Source: Paracraurococcus lichenis (lineage in GTDB: Bacteria; Pseudomonadota; Alphaproteobacteria; Acetobacterales; Acetobacteraceae). Taken from it: a stretch of DNA of 64,000 bases. The stretch is from positions 62,001 to 126,000 of the forward strand of contig NZ_JAUTWS010000015.1 in NCBI RefSeq assembly GCF_030657435.1. Reading direction: 5' to 3'. A program made the position numbers and the translations under genes. Of this stretch, positions 7,028 through 15,692 are shown in pieces (positions within the stretch are counted from its first letter, which is position 1; each line of letters starts with the position of its first letter). Below the pieces are notes generated by a model. The model made no database searches and had not been told where the DNA came from. It was given only the letters and a program-made list of their open reading frames with translations.

Positions 7028-8902
7028 TCAGGCCTCGGTGAAGGCCCCGCTCTGCTGCCGCCACAGCCGGGCATAGACGCCGCCCTGCCGCAGCAGCCCG
7101 GCATGCGTCCCTTCCTCGGCGATCCGCCCGTGGTCCAGCACCACCAGCCGGTCCATGCGAGAGAGGGTGGAGAGGCGGTGGGCGATGGCGATCACCGTCT
7201 TGCCCTCCATCAGCGTCTCCAACTGCTCCTGGATCGCCGCCTCCACCTCGGAATCGAGGGCGCTGGTCGCCTCGTCCAGCACCAGGATGGGCGCGTCCTT
7301 CAGCAGCACGCGGGCGATGGCGACGCGCTGGCGCTGGCCGCCGGAGAGCTTCACGCCCCGCTCGCCGACATGCGCCTCGTAGCCCGCGCGGCCGCGCCAG
7401 TCCTGCAGGTCGCGGATGAAGGCATCGGCATGCGCCCGCGCCGCCGCCGCCTCGACCTCCGCCGGCGTCGCCTCCGGCCGGCCGTAGCGGATGTTGTCGC
7501 GGATCGAGCGGTGCAGCAGCGCGGTGTCCTGGGTGACGACGCCGATGGCGGCGCGCAGGCTCTCGAGCGTCACGCCGGCGATGTCCTGGCCGTCGATCAG
7601 GATGCGCCCCGCCTCCGGCCGGAAGAAGCCGAGCAGCAGGTTCACCAGCGTCGACTTGCCCGCGCCGGAATGCCCGACCAGGCCGACGCGCTCGCCCGGC
7701 GCGATGCGGAGGTCGAGGCCCTGGATCACGCCCGTCTCCCGCCCATAGGCGAAGCGGACATGCTCGAAGCGGATCTCCCCGCGCGGCACCCGCAGCGGCC
7801 TGGCGCCCGGCGGGTCCGGCGCGGTGGGCGGCACGGCGATGCTGCCCATGCTCTCCTGCACCACGCCCAGGTTCTCGAAGATCGAGGTGACGTTGAAGGC
7901 GACCCAGCCGGAGATATTGGCGATCTGCCAGGCCATGGGGAGCGCGGTCGCCACCGCCGCCACCTCGATGTCGCCGCGGGTCCAGAGCCAGACGGCGATC
8001 GCCGCCATGGCCGTGATCATCGCGGCATTCAGCGTGGCGAGCGCGAAGCCGTTGAAGGTGACCAGGCGCATCTGCCGCTGGAAGGCCTCGGTCAGCCCCA
8101 GCACGCCGTCGCGGATGAAGGCATCCTCGTCGCGCGCCCGGGCAAACAGCTTGACCGTCTGGATATTGGTGTAGCTGTCGACGATGCGGCCGGTCAGCGC
8201 GCTGCGCTGGGCGGAAGCCTCGCGCGAGCGGTCGCGCATGCGCGGCACGATGAAGCGCAGCAGCAGGGCGTAGCAGGGGAACCAGGCGGCGATCGGCAGC
8301 GCCAGGCGCCAGTCGGTGGCCGCCAGCAGGCCGAGCGCCGCGGTGCCGTAGACCAGGATGTACCAGACCGCGTTGATGACCTGGACGATGCTCTCCCGCA
8401 GCGCCGGCCCCGCCTGCATGACGCGGGTGGCGATGCGGCCGGCGAAATCCTCCTGGAAGAAGGGCAGGCCCTGGCGGACCACCTGCCAGTGGCTCTGCCA
8501 GCGGATCATGGAGGTGACGTTGCCGTTGATGCCCTGCTGGGTGATCAGGTTCTGCAGCAGCAGCGCCAGCGGCCGTCCCAGCAGCACGATCGCGCCCATC
8601 CCCAGCAGCGTCGGCCAGGCCTCCGCCCAGAGCGTCTCCGGTCGGTGCGAGGTCAGCAGCCCGACCAGGCGCCCGATCATGGTCGGGATGGCGGCGTCCA
8701 TCAGCGCCACCAGCATCCCGGCGACGAAGAGCGCGAGGAACAGCGCCCGCGTCTGCTTCAGGAAGTGCCAGTAGAAGCCCGGCAGGCTGCGGGGCGGCGC
8801 CGCCTCCGGCACCGGGGTGCCGAGGAGGCGGCCCGCCGGCGCGCCGGGCGGCGCGACGGGATCGATCAGGCGTTCGAAGAGTCGGAAGGGCCCAAGGGAC
8901 AT
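7028..8902 (-). CDS. ABC exporter, fused membrane and ATPase domains
   Basis: A 624-residue half-transporter of the MsbA/ATM type. The membrane domain covers about residues 45-345 with six predicted helices; the ATPase domain covers about 375-615. Walker A is GHSGAGKS (410-417), the signature is LSGGQRQR (519-526), Walker B is ILVLDEA (539-545), and the switch histidine is in IAIAHRLS. It should work as a homodimer. The N-terminal 40 residues are proline- and alanine-rich and precede the first helix. Substrate unknown; lipids, peptides and drugs are all exported by this class. The gene stands alone and ends against the 63-bp repeats. Confidence 0.93.
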   Translation of the reverse strand: MSLGPFRLFERLIDPVAPPGAPAGRLLGTPVPEAAPPRSLPGFYWHFLKQTRALFLALFVAGMLVALMDAAIPTMIGRLVGLLTSHRPETLWAEAWPTLLGMGAIVLLGRPLALLLQNLITQQGINGNVTSMIRWQSHWQVVRQGLPFFQEDFAGRIATRVMQAGPALRESIVQVINAVWYILVYGTAALGLLAATDWRLALPIAAWFPCYALLLRFIVPRMRDRSREASAQRSALTGRIVDSYTNIQTVKLFARARDEDAFIRDGVLGLTEAFQRQMRLVTFNGFALATLNAAMITAMAAIAVWLWTRGDIEVAAVATALPMAWQIANISGWVAFNVTSIFENLGVVQESMGSIAVPPTAPDPPGARPLRVPRGEIRFEHVRFAYGRETGVIQGLDLRIAPGERVGLVGHSGAGKSTLVNLLLGFFRPEAGRILIDGQDIAGVTLESLRAAIGVVTQDTALLHRSIRDNIRYGRPEATPAEVEAAAARAHADAFIRDLQDWRGRAGYEAHVGERGVKLSGGQRQRVAIARVLLKDAPILVLDEATSALDSEVEAAIQEQLETLMEGKTVIAIAHRLSTLSRMDRLVVLDHGRIAEEGTHAGLLRQGGVYARLWRQQSGAFTEA

Positions 8903-9042
8903 GCCCGCAACAACGGCCTCACGGGCGCGCGGGTCAAGCGAAACCCGGTGAACAAGCCGTGGCGCGGCAGGGAAATTGCAACGCGCCCGCCTGTTCCGTG
9001 CTTGACCCTGACCCGATCGCGTCCAGAGCCGAGGAGCCCCGC

Positions 9043-9240
9043 ATGCGCCACCCGCCCGACGAGGCCGACCGGACGGCCGCCCTGCTCTCGGCCTGCCTGA
9101 TGGAGGCGGCGCGCGGGCGGGCCCGAACGGCCGCGCATCTGCGGGTGCGCGGGCCGGGGGCGCTGCCGACGATGCTGGCGCAGGGCCTTTTCACCGCCGT
9201 TGCCGCGCTCGTCGTCCTGCGGCTGGTGCACGGCCTGTAG
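9043..9240 (+). CDS. Small hypothetical protein with a C-terminal membrane segment
   Basis: A 65-residue open frame beginning at ATG 9043 with GAGGAG 8 bases upstream. The first 40 residues are polar and arginine-rich; the last 20 (MLAQGLFTAVAALVVLRLVH) would make one membrane helix. I recognise no family. It is divergent from the ABC exporter and ends 69 bases before the esterase-like gene. Coding is supported by the ribosome site and the clean hydrophobic tail, but short GC-rich frames are often spurious. Confidence 0.45.
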   Translation: MRHPPDEADRTAALLSACLMEAARGRARTAAHLRVRGPGALPTMLAQGLFTAVAALVVLRLVHGL

Positions 9241-9309
9241 CGGCAGCGTGGCGATGGACAGGCCGCCCGGGCGGTGCGACAGCGCAAGGAACCGCCCCGA
9301 GGTGCCGCC

Positions 9310-10270
9310 ATGCCCCGCCTGCTCGCCCTCCTCGCCGCGCTCCTGCTCGCGGTTCCGGCCCACGCCGTTGGCTTCCGGCAGGCCGAGGTGCCCGACCCCG
9401 AGGACCGCCCGATCGAGGTGGGCATCTGGTACCCCTCCGACGCGCCGGCCTCCCCCCGGGCGCTCTGGCCCTACACGCAGCAGGTGGCGCAGGATGCCCC
9501 GCTGCGGGGCGAGAGGCTGCCGGTCGTCGTCATCTCGCACGGCACCGGCGGCAGCTTCGCCGGCCATTGGGACACGGCGCATGCCCTCGCCGCGGCCGGC
9601 TTCGTCGCCATCGGCCTGACCCATACCGGCGACAACATGCGCGACCAGGCCTATGCCGGCACGGTGCGCGGCTTCGGCGAGCGGACGCGGCAGGTGAAGC
9701 GGGTGCTGGACTGGCTGCTCGCGGAATGGCCGGAGCACGGCAGGCTCGATCCAAGCCGGCTCGGCGCCTTCGGCTACTCCGCCGGCGGCTTCACCGTGCT
9801 GGCCGCGGCGGGCGGCGCGCCGGATTTCTCCCGCGCCAGGCTGCACTGCATGACCCAGCCCGCGGACGTCTCCTGCCGCCTGGCCAGGCCCCGAGGCCGA
9901 GATGCGGGGCGACATGGTGGTGGAGCCCCGCATCCGCGCCGTGGTGGCGGCCGCGCCGGCGCTCGGCTGGGCCTTCGTCGGCCGCGGCCTCGCGGGGCTC
10001 TCCGCGCCGGTGCAACTCTGGCGCGGCGCGGCGGATGAGGTGCTGCCGCATCCCTGGCATGCCGAGCAGATCAGGCGCTTCCTGCCCGCGGCCCCGGAGA
10101 TGCATGTGGTCCCGCGCGCCGGCCACTACGCCTTCCTCGCGCCCTGCCCGGAGGGCATGGCCGCGGCGGTGCCAGAGATCTGCCTCGACCCGCCGGGCTT
10201 CGACCGCGTGGCGTTCCACCGCGCGCTGAACCGGGACGTGGTCGGCTTCTTTCGCAAGGTGCTGAAGTAG
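9310..10270 (+). pseudogene. Frameshifted dienelactone hydrolase-like alpha/beta hydrolase
   Basis: A secreted or periplasmic alpha/beta hydrolase split by one frameshift. Frame 1 from ATG 9310 gives a signal peptide (MPRLLALLAALLLAVPAHA), the oxyanion region VVISHGTGG and the nucleophile elbow GAFGYSAGG (Ser157). Sense is lost near 9880-9900. The next frame, open to 10270, continues with PRIRAVVAAAPALGW, the acid residue in WRGAADEV and the catalytic histidine in RAGHYAFLAP. The serine is therefore in one frame and the Asp and His in the other. Removing one base (or adding two) within 9878-9900 restores a normal protein of about 320 residues. Either a fresh pseudogene or a sequencing error. 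Confidence 0.75.
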
Positions 10271-10279
10271 AAAGAAAGA

Positions 10280-10351
10280 CGGGGAGGAAGTATCCTCCCC
10301 GGGCCCCTCCTCTATTTCTGTGAGTCTTGCCTTCGCCGCGCGGCGGCGGCC
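10280..10351 (-). repeat. Terminator-like interspersed repeat, copy A
   Basis: Read on the minus strand: a GC-rich block, then CACAGAAATAGA, then GAGGGG, then a 9-bp hairpin (10280-10288 with 10293-10301, loop AGTA). It is about 80% alike to copy C at 52564-52643 over roughly 65 bases. Read on the plus strand the same hairpin follows the stop of the broken hydrolase by 9 bases and may end its transcript. Confidence 0.7.
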
Positions 10352-10401
10352 GACTCCGAGAAAACAAAGGTGGGGTTCGGGGAGGAAATGCTTTCCTCCC
10401 C
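10352..10401 (+). repeat. Terminator-like interspersed repeat, copy B (inverted relative to A)
   Basis: A GACTC box, an A-rich stretch, a G-run and a perfect 10-bp hairpin (10379-10388 with 10392-10401, loop TGC), in the same order as copies A and C but more diverged. It ends 8 bases before the smc stop codon at 10410, so it also forms the terminator of the dciA-dsbA-smc operon when read on the minus strand. Confidence 0.65.
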
Positions 10402-10409
10402 AACCTTCG

Positions 10410-13400
10410 CTACTCCGCCGCCTGCGGCCCCTCTGCCATCTCCACCGCGCGGCCGAGATCAACGCTGAGCAGCCGGCTCACCCCGCGCTCCTGCATCGTC
10501 ACGCCGTAGAGGCGGTGCATGCGCGCCATGGTCAGGGGATGGTGGGTCACCACCAGGAAGCGCGTGCCGCTCTCCGCCGCCATGCCGTCCAGCAGGTCGC
10601 AGAGGCGTTCGACATTAGCGTCGTCGAGCGGCGCGTCCACCTCGTCCAGCACGCAGACCGGCGCGGGCTGGCAGCGGAAGACCGCGAAGATCAGCGACAG
10701 CGCCGTCAGCGCCTGCTCGCCGCCCGAGAGCAGCGACAGCGCCGCCAGCTTCTTGCCCGGCGGCTCGGCATAGATCTCGAGGCCGGCCTCCAGCGGGTCC
10801 TCGGAGCCGACCAGCGCCAGATGCGCCCGCCCGCCCCCGAACAGGCGCGTGAAGAGGTCGACGAACTCCCGGTTCACCCGGTCGAAGATGGTGCGCAGGC
10901 GCTCGCGGCCCTCGCGGTTGATATGGCCGATGGAGCCGCGCAGCTTGGCGATGGCGGCGCCGATCTCCTCGCGCTCCCGCACGATCTCGGCGACCTTCGC
11001 CTCGATCTCCTGCAGCTCGACCTCGGCCCGCAGGTTGACCGGGCCCATGTCCTCGCGCTCGCGCGCCAGGCGCTCGAGCTTGCGGCGCGCCTTGTCCTCG
11101 GCGGCGTCGGAGAGCTCGGCGGGCGCCGGCAGCTCGGCATTCTCGCCGAGGCGCTCGACCACGCGCTCGCGCACCGCCGCGGCGGCGGTGGCCGCCTGCT
11201 CGGCGGCGCCCTCGGCGCGGAGCTGCGCCTCGCGCGCCGCGGCGAAACCGGCATCGGCGGCGCGGCGGGCGGCCTCGGCCTCGCGCCGCTCGGTCTCGGC
11301 GGCCGTCAGCGTCGCAGCGGAAGCGGCATGCGCCGCCTCCACCTCGGCCAGCGCGGCGCCGGATTGCCGGCGGCGGGCGGCGGCGGCCTCGGGCAGGGGG
11401 GCGAGCTCGTCGCGCTCGGTCCGCGCCTCGGCGGCGCGGGCCTCGAGCGCCTCGCGCCGCGTCGCGGCATCGCCGCGGCGGGCGGCCCAGTCGGCCTGCT
11501 CGGCCTCGGCACCGCCGCGCCTGGCGGCGATCCGGTCGCGCTCGGCGCGCAGCCCGGCCAGCGCCTCCAGCGCCTGCACCTCGCCGGCGCGGGCGGCCGA
11601 AAGCGCCTCGCGTGCCCGGTCCACCCCGGCGCGGATGTCCGTCAGCTCGGGCAGCGCCGCCTGCGCGTCCTTCGCCCGGGCCAGGGCCGCCTCGGCCTCC
11701 TCCGCCTCGGCGCCGATGCGGGCGAGCTGCGGCGTCAGCGCCTCGATCCGGCTCTCGGCCTGCGCCGCCTCGGCCGCAAAGCGCGCGGCCGCCTCGCGGG
11801 CCTGCTCCAGCGCCGTCTCGGCCGCGGCGCGGGCGGTGCGGGCGGCGCCTTCGGCGGCGACCGCGGCGGCATCGCGCGCCTCGGCCTGCCGCGCGGCGTC
11901 GCGCAGCGCGGCGAGGTCGGGCAGGGCGGCCAGCGCCGCGCGCGCCGCCTCCAGCGCCGCCCCGGCCTCCGCCTTCTCGGCGCCCAGCCGCTCGAGCTGC
12001 GGCGCCAGCGCGCCCAGCCGGCTCTCGGCCTGCGCCGCGGCGGCGGCGAGGGCGGCGGCGGCGCTACGGGCGCGCTGCAGGCCCATCTCCGCCTCGGCGC
12101 GGGCATCGCGCGCCTCGGCCTCGGCCGCGGCGGCCGATCCTTCCGCCCGGGCCGCGGCGTCGTAATCGGCGATCGCCGCCTTCGGCCCCGGCAGGGCGGC
12201 GAGCGCGGCGGCGGCCGTCTCGGCGGCGGCCTCGGCCTCGGCGCAATCTTCGGCGAGGCGGCGGAGCTGCGGCTCCAGCGCGCCGATGCGGCTCTCCGCC
12301 TCGGCCGCGGCGGCGGTGAGGCGGCTCGCCTCGGCCCGTGCCTTCGCGAGGCGCGCCTCGGCCACCCGGCGCGTCTCGCGCGCCGCGGCTTCGGCGGCGA
12401 CGGCTTCGGACTCGGCCTGCTCGGCCTCGGCCCGCGCGGCGCGGGCGGCGGCGGTCGCCTCGCGCGCGGTCACCAGCCGCGCCTCGGCGGCGCGCAACCG
12501 GTTGCGCTGCTGCAGCCGCACCGCGCCCGGGTTCGGCGCATCGGCGCGGGCGGTGTGGCCGTCCCAGCGCCAGACCGCGCCGTCGCGCCCGACCACCGCC
12601 TGGCCCGGCTGAAGCGCCGCCTGCAGCGCGGCGCCGTCGCCGCCCTCCGGCAGCAGCCCGACCTGGGAGAGGGCGCGGGCCAGGGCCGGCGGTGCCTCGA
12701 CCAGCGCGGCGAGCGGCGTCAGCCCTCCGGGCAGGGCCGGCGGCGCCGCGAAGGCCGGCAGCAGGCGCCAGTGGCGCGCCGCGGCGGCATCGGTCGGGCT
12801 CTCCAGCGCCTCGCCCAGCGCGGCGCCGAGCGCGGCTTCCAACCCCGGCGGCACGCGCACCGCGTCCAGCACCGGCGGGGCGGCGCTGCCGGCCTGCTCG
12901 CTGGCCTTCAGCGTCTCCGACAGGGCCTGCACCTCGGCGGCGGCCCGGGCCTCGGCGCCCTCGGCCTCCGCCGCGGCGGTACGGGCGGCGCCATGGCGGC
13001 CGGCGGCCTCGGCGCGGGCGGCCTCGGCGCCGGTCACCGACTCCAGCGCGGCGGCCAGCGCCGCCTCGGCGGCTTCGGCCTCGGCCTGGACGGCGGCGAC
13101 CTGGTCTTCCGGCACCTGGGCGGCACGGGCCGCCTGCAATTGCGCCGCCAGGGCTTCGTGCTGGGCGCGGGACTGGGCGGCGCGCTGGGCGGCGGCGGCC
13201 TGCTCGGCGGCGGCGCGCTCCCGCGCGGCTTCGGCATCGGCGATGCGGCGGCGGGCCGCGGCATGGGCTTCCTGCGCCGCGGCGCGGGCGGCCTCGGCCG
13301 TCTCCAGCGCGGCCCGGCGCTCGGCGAGTTCCGCCTCGGCCGCCGCGGCGGCGGCCTGGGCGGCGGCGAGCTTCTCCGCCGGCACCTGGGCGGCCAGCGC

Positions 13401-15026
13401 CGCCGCGTGGTCGCGGGCGATGGCGGCGTGCTGCGTGCCGATGCGGGACGCGCGCTGCTCGGCCTCGGCCAGCGCGGCGCGGGCGCGGCCGGCCTCGGCC
13501 TCCGCCGCCGCGGCCTCCCGCCGCGCGGCGGCATGCGCTTCCTGGGCGGCGGCGCGGCCGGCCTCGGTCTCCGTCAGCGCGGCCCGGGCGGCGGCGAAGC
13601 CCTGCTCGGCCGTGCTCACCGCGGCCTGCGCGGCGGCGAGCCTCTCCGGCGCGACCCGCGCGGCCAGCGCCGCGTCGTGCTCGGCCGCCAGCGCCGCGCG
13701 CTGCCCGCCGAGGCGCCGGGCGCGCTGCCCGGCCGCCTCCAGCTCCGCCGCCGCGGCATTGACGCGCGCGGCGAGCGCGGCTGCCTCCTCGGTCGCCAGG
13801 TTGGCCGCGCGCTCGGCCTCGCGCGCCGCCTCGGCGGCGAGTTGCAGCGCCGCCTCGGCCTCCGCCACGCGCTGCGGCAGCGTCTCCGCCGCCTCGCCCA
13901 GCGCGGCGATCTCGGCCGAGAGCCGCCGCTCCGCGGCATCGGCATCGGCCTCGACGCCCCGGGCATGCGCCAGGTCGCGCTCGATCTGCGCGAGGCGCGC
14001 CTCGGCCGTCTCCAGCGCGGCGCGGGCGCGGCGCTCCTCCGCCTCCAGCCCCTCGGTCTCGACGCGCCGGCGTTCCAGCGCGGTGCGGGCCTCGGCCTCG
14101 GCCTCCCGCAGGCCGGAGGCCAGCGCCTTCTCCGCCTCGAAGCCGCGGATCGCCGCCGCCTCGGCCTCCGCCTCGGCGCGCCGGGTCGCCGCGGCGGCGG
14201 TGTCGAACCCGGCCTGGGCGACGGCCAGCGCCGCCTCGGCGCGCGCCTTGAGCAGGGCCAGCCATTCCGCCTCGGCCTGCCGCACCAGGCCGCTGATGTT
14301 GCGGTAGCGGTTGGCCTGCCGCGCCTGGCGCTGCAGGGAGGTGCGCTGCACCTCGAGCTGGCCGAGCAGGTCCTCGGCCCGGGTCAGGTTGGTCTCGGCC
14401 TGGCGGAGCTTGAGCTCGGCCTCGTGCCGGCGGGCGCGCAACCCGCTGATGCCGGCCGCCTCCTCCAGCACCTGGCGGCGCTCCTCGGGCTTGGCGCCGA
14501 TCATGGCGGCGACCTTGCCCTGGCTGACCATGGCGGAGGCGCGGGCGCCGGAGCCGATATCGGCGAACATGGTCTGGACGTCGCGCGCCCGGACCTCGCG
14601 GCCGTTCACCCGGAAGCTGCTGCCCTCGCCGCGGGCGATCTTGCGGACGATCTCAAGGTCGGCGGCCTCCTGGTTCGGCGGCGGGGCGAGCCCCTGGGCC
14701 TCCTCCAGGTAGAGCGTCACCTCCGCGAGGTTGCGGCCCGGCCGCGTCGCCGTGCCGGCGAAGATCACGTCCTCCATCTCGCCGCCGCGCATGGAGCGCG
14801 CGGAGGTCTCGCCCATCGCCCAGCGCAGCGCTTCCACGACATTGGACTTGCCGCAGCCATTCGGCCCGACGATGCCGGTGAGGCCCGGCAGGACCTCCAC
14901 GACCGTGGCCTCGGCGAAGCTCTTGAAGCCGGCGATGCGCAGCCGGGCGAGGGTCGCGCGGAGCGCGGCGCGCTCGGCCTCCTCCGTCGCTGCGGCCCCG
15001 GCCTCCGCGGCGGCCTCGTCGCTCAA
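10410..15026 (-). CDS. smc: Chromosome segregation protein SMC with lengthened coiled-coil arms
   Basis: SMC is the ATPase of the bacterial condensin-like complex; it entraps and folds the chromosome with ScpA and ScpB. The head is canonical: Walker A GPNGCGKS (54-61), signature LLSGGEQAL (1432-1440), Walker B VCVLDEVDAP (1457-1466). A hinge-like segment (about 715-840) is less Ala/Glu-rich. The protein is 1538 residues, against about 1150-1190 normally. The excess is explained by three 90-residue repeats in the N-terminal arm (438-707) and three in the C-terminal arm (911-1180). Translation starts at TTG 15026, whose TGA overlaps the dsbA stop, so the genes are coupled. About 24 extra residues precede the usual N-terminus (LRIAGFKSF). 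The arms are nearly pure Ala, Glu, Arg and Gln. Confidence 0.97.
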   Translation of the reverse strand: MSDEAAAEAGAAATEEAERAALRATLARLRIAGFKSFAEATVVEVLPGLTGIVGPNGCGKSNVVEALRWAMGETSARSMRGGEMEDVIFAGTATRPGRNLAEVTLYLEEAQGLAPPPNQEAADLEIVRKIARGEGSSFRVNGREVRARDVQTMFADIGSGARASAMVSQGKVAAMIGAKPEERRQVLEEAAGISGLRARRHEAELKLRQAETNLTRAEDLLGQLEVQRTSLQRQARQANRYRNISGLVRQAEAEWLALLKARAEAALAVAQAGFDTAAAATRRAEAEAEAAAIRGFEAEKALASGLREAEAEARTALERRRVETEGLEAEERRARAALETAEARLAQIERDLAHARGVEADADAAERRLSAEIAALGEAAETLPQRVAEAEAALQLAAEAAREAERAANLATEEAAALAARVNAAAAELEAAGQRARRLGGQRAALAAEHDAALAARVAPERLAAAQAAVSTAEQGFAAARAALTETEAGRAAAQEAHAAARREAAAAEAEAGRARAALAEAEQRASRIGTQHAAIARDHAAALAAQVPAEKLAAAQAAAAAAEAELAERRAALETAEAARAAAQEAHAAARRRIADAEAARERAAAEQAAAAQRAAQSRAQHEALAAQLQAARAAQVPEDQVAAVQAEAEAAEAALAAALESVTGAEAARAEAAGRHGAARTAAAEAEGAEARAAAEVQALSETLKASEQAGSAAPPVLDAVRVPPGLEAALGAALGEALESPTDAAAARHWRLLPAFAAPPALPGGLTPLAALVEAPPALARALSQVGLLPEGGDGAALQAALQPGQAVVGRDGAVWRWDGHTARADAPNPGAVRLQQRNRLRAAEARLVTAREATAAARAARAEAEQAESEAVAAEAAARETRRVAEARLAKARAEASRLTAAAAEAESRIGALEPQLRRLAEDCAEAEAAAETAAAALAALPGPKAAIADYDAAARAEGSAAAAEAEARDARAEAEMGLQRARSAAAALAAAAAQAESRLGALAPQLERLGAEKAEAGAALEAARAALAALPDLAALRDAARQAEARDAAAVAAEGAARTARAAAETALEQAREAAARFAAEAAQAESRIEALTPQLARIGAEAEEAEAALARAKDAQAALPELTDIRAGVDRAREALSAARAGEVQALEALAGLRAERDRIAARRGGAEAEQADWAARRGDAATRREALEARAAEARTERDELAPLPEAAAARRRQSGAALAEVEAAHAASAATLTAAETERREAEAARRAADAGFAAAREAQLRAEGAAEQAATAAAAVRERVVERLGENAELPAPAELSDAAEDKARRKLERLAREREDMGPVNLRAEVELQEIEAKVAEIVREREEIGAAIAKLRGSIGHINREGRERLRTIFDRVNREFVDLFTRLFGGGRAHLALVGSEDPLEAGLEIYAEPPGKKLAALSLLSGGEQALTALSLIFAVFRCQPAPVCVLDEVDAPLDDANVERLCDLLDGMAAESGTRFLVVTHHPLTMARMHRLYGVTMQERGVSRLLSVDLGRAVEMAEGPQAAE
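11487..12296 (-). repeat. Three 270-bp repeats coding for the C-terminal SMC arm
   Basis: Residues 911-1000, 1001-1090 and 1091-1180 align without gaps at a period of exactly 90. Each opens with an ESR(I/L)xALxPQL block and has AALP 34 residues later (LAALPG, LAALPD, QAALPE). Unit identity falls from copy 2 to copy 3, so the expansion is not brand new. Confidence 0.85.
12906..13715 (-). repeat. Three 270-bp repeats coding for the N-terminal SMC arm
   Basis: Residues 438-527, 528-617 and 618-707 align without gaps at a period of exactly 90. The marker block reads AARVAPERLAAAQ, AAQVPAEKLAAAQ and AAQVPEDQVAAVQ, with the valine at 458, 548 and 638. Copies 1 and 2 share AAAQEAHAAARR; copy 3 is more diverged. 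Confidence 0.85.
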
Positions 15027-15649
15027 GCGGACTTCACGTCTTGGACGAGTTGCGCGAAGCGCTCGAAGGGCATGTTGCCGGACTGGTTCACGGTGCGCTT
15101 GCCCTGGAAGGAGAAGCTCGGCGTGGCCTGCACGCTGAACTCCTTCTCGGCCGTCATGCGCTCGGCGAGGATGGCGCGCTTCAGCGCCTCGTCGGCCTGG
15201 ACCTGGTCGAACTGCGCCTTCGGCATGCCGGCCAGCGCGGCCATCTTCGCCAGCTCCGCCAGCGGGTCGCCGCGGGTGAAGGCCCAGCGGTCCTGGCTGG
15301 AGAAGAGCGCCGAGACGAAGCCCTCGTAGCGCTCGGGCGGCAGGGTGCGGGCGACGGCGGCGGCGGCCAGCGCCACCTGGTCGAGCGGGAAGTCGCGCCA
15401 GATGAGGCGGATGGCACCCGTGTCCACCAGCTCCTTCTTCACCCGCGGATAGGTTTCCCGGTGGAAGGCGGCGCAGTGGGAGCAGGTGAGGGAGAAGAAC
15501 TCGATCACCTTCACCGGCGCGTCGGGGTTGCCGATGCCGCGCTCCGCCAGCCGCGGGTCGGCGCCCTGGGCCAGGGCGGGGGCGATCGCGGCGGGAGAGG
15601 CGGCGGCGAGGGCGCTGGCGGCGAGGAGCGTTCGGCGGGGCAGGCGCAT
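15023..15649 (-). CDS. DsbA-family thiol:disulfide oxidoreductase
   Basis: A 208-residue exported thioredoxin-fold protein. A signal with two arginines (MRLPRRTLLAASALAAA, cut near ALAQG) is followed by the strand VKVIEFFSLTCSHCAAF, which carries the active-site pair Cys-Ser-His-Cys, a helical insertion, and the cis-proline loop QATPSFSF. It belongs to the DsbA/BdbD-like group common next to smc in alphaproteobacteria and would oxidise thiols in the periplasm. The ATG at 15649 is chosen over upstream in-frame ATGs because GGAGA lies 6 bases before it. Its stop overlaps the smc start by four bases. Confidence 0.93.
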   Translation of the reverse strand: MRLPRRTLLAASALAAASPAAIAPALAQGADPRLAERGIGNPDAPVKVIEFFSLTCSHCAAFHRETYPRVKKELVDTGAIRLIWRDFPLDQVALAAAAVARTLPPERYEGFVSALFSSQDRWAFTRGDPLAELAKMAALAGMPKAQFDQVQADEALKRAILAERMTAEKEFSVQATPSFSFQGKRTVNQSGNMPFERFAQLVQDVKSA

Positions 15650-15692
15650 CCGGGTCTCCATGTGCATTCCATGCGACTCCGCCCTGCGGCGG

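Noticed and set aside
5697..7064. 455-codon version of the second TakP-like gene reaching to 7064
   Set aside because: The extra 92 codons cover the 63-bp hairpin repeats and give Arg-rich non-protein-like sequence; a signal peptide with a ribosome site begins at 6788.
10320..15329. A 1669-codon open frame on the plus strand opposite smc
   Set aside because: It is the mirror of an Ala/Glu/Arg-rich GC-biased gene; the translation is Leu/Gly/Arg-rich low-complexity sequence with no family, and smc on the other strand is certain.
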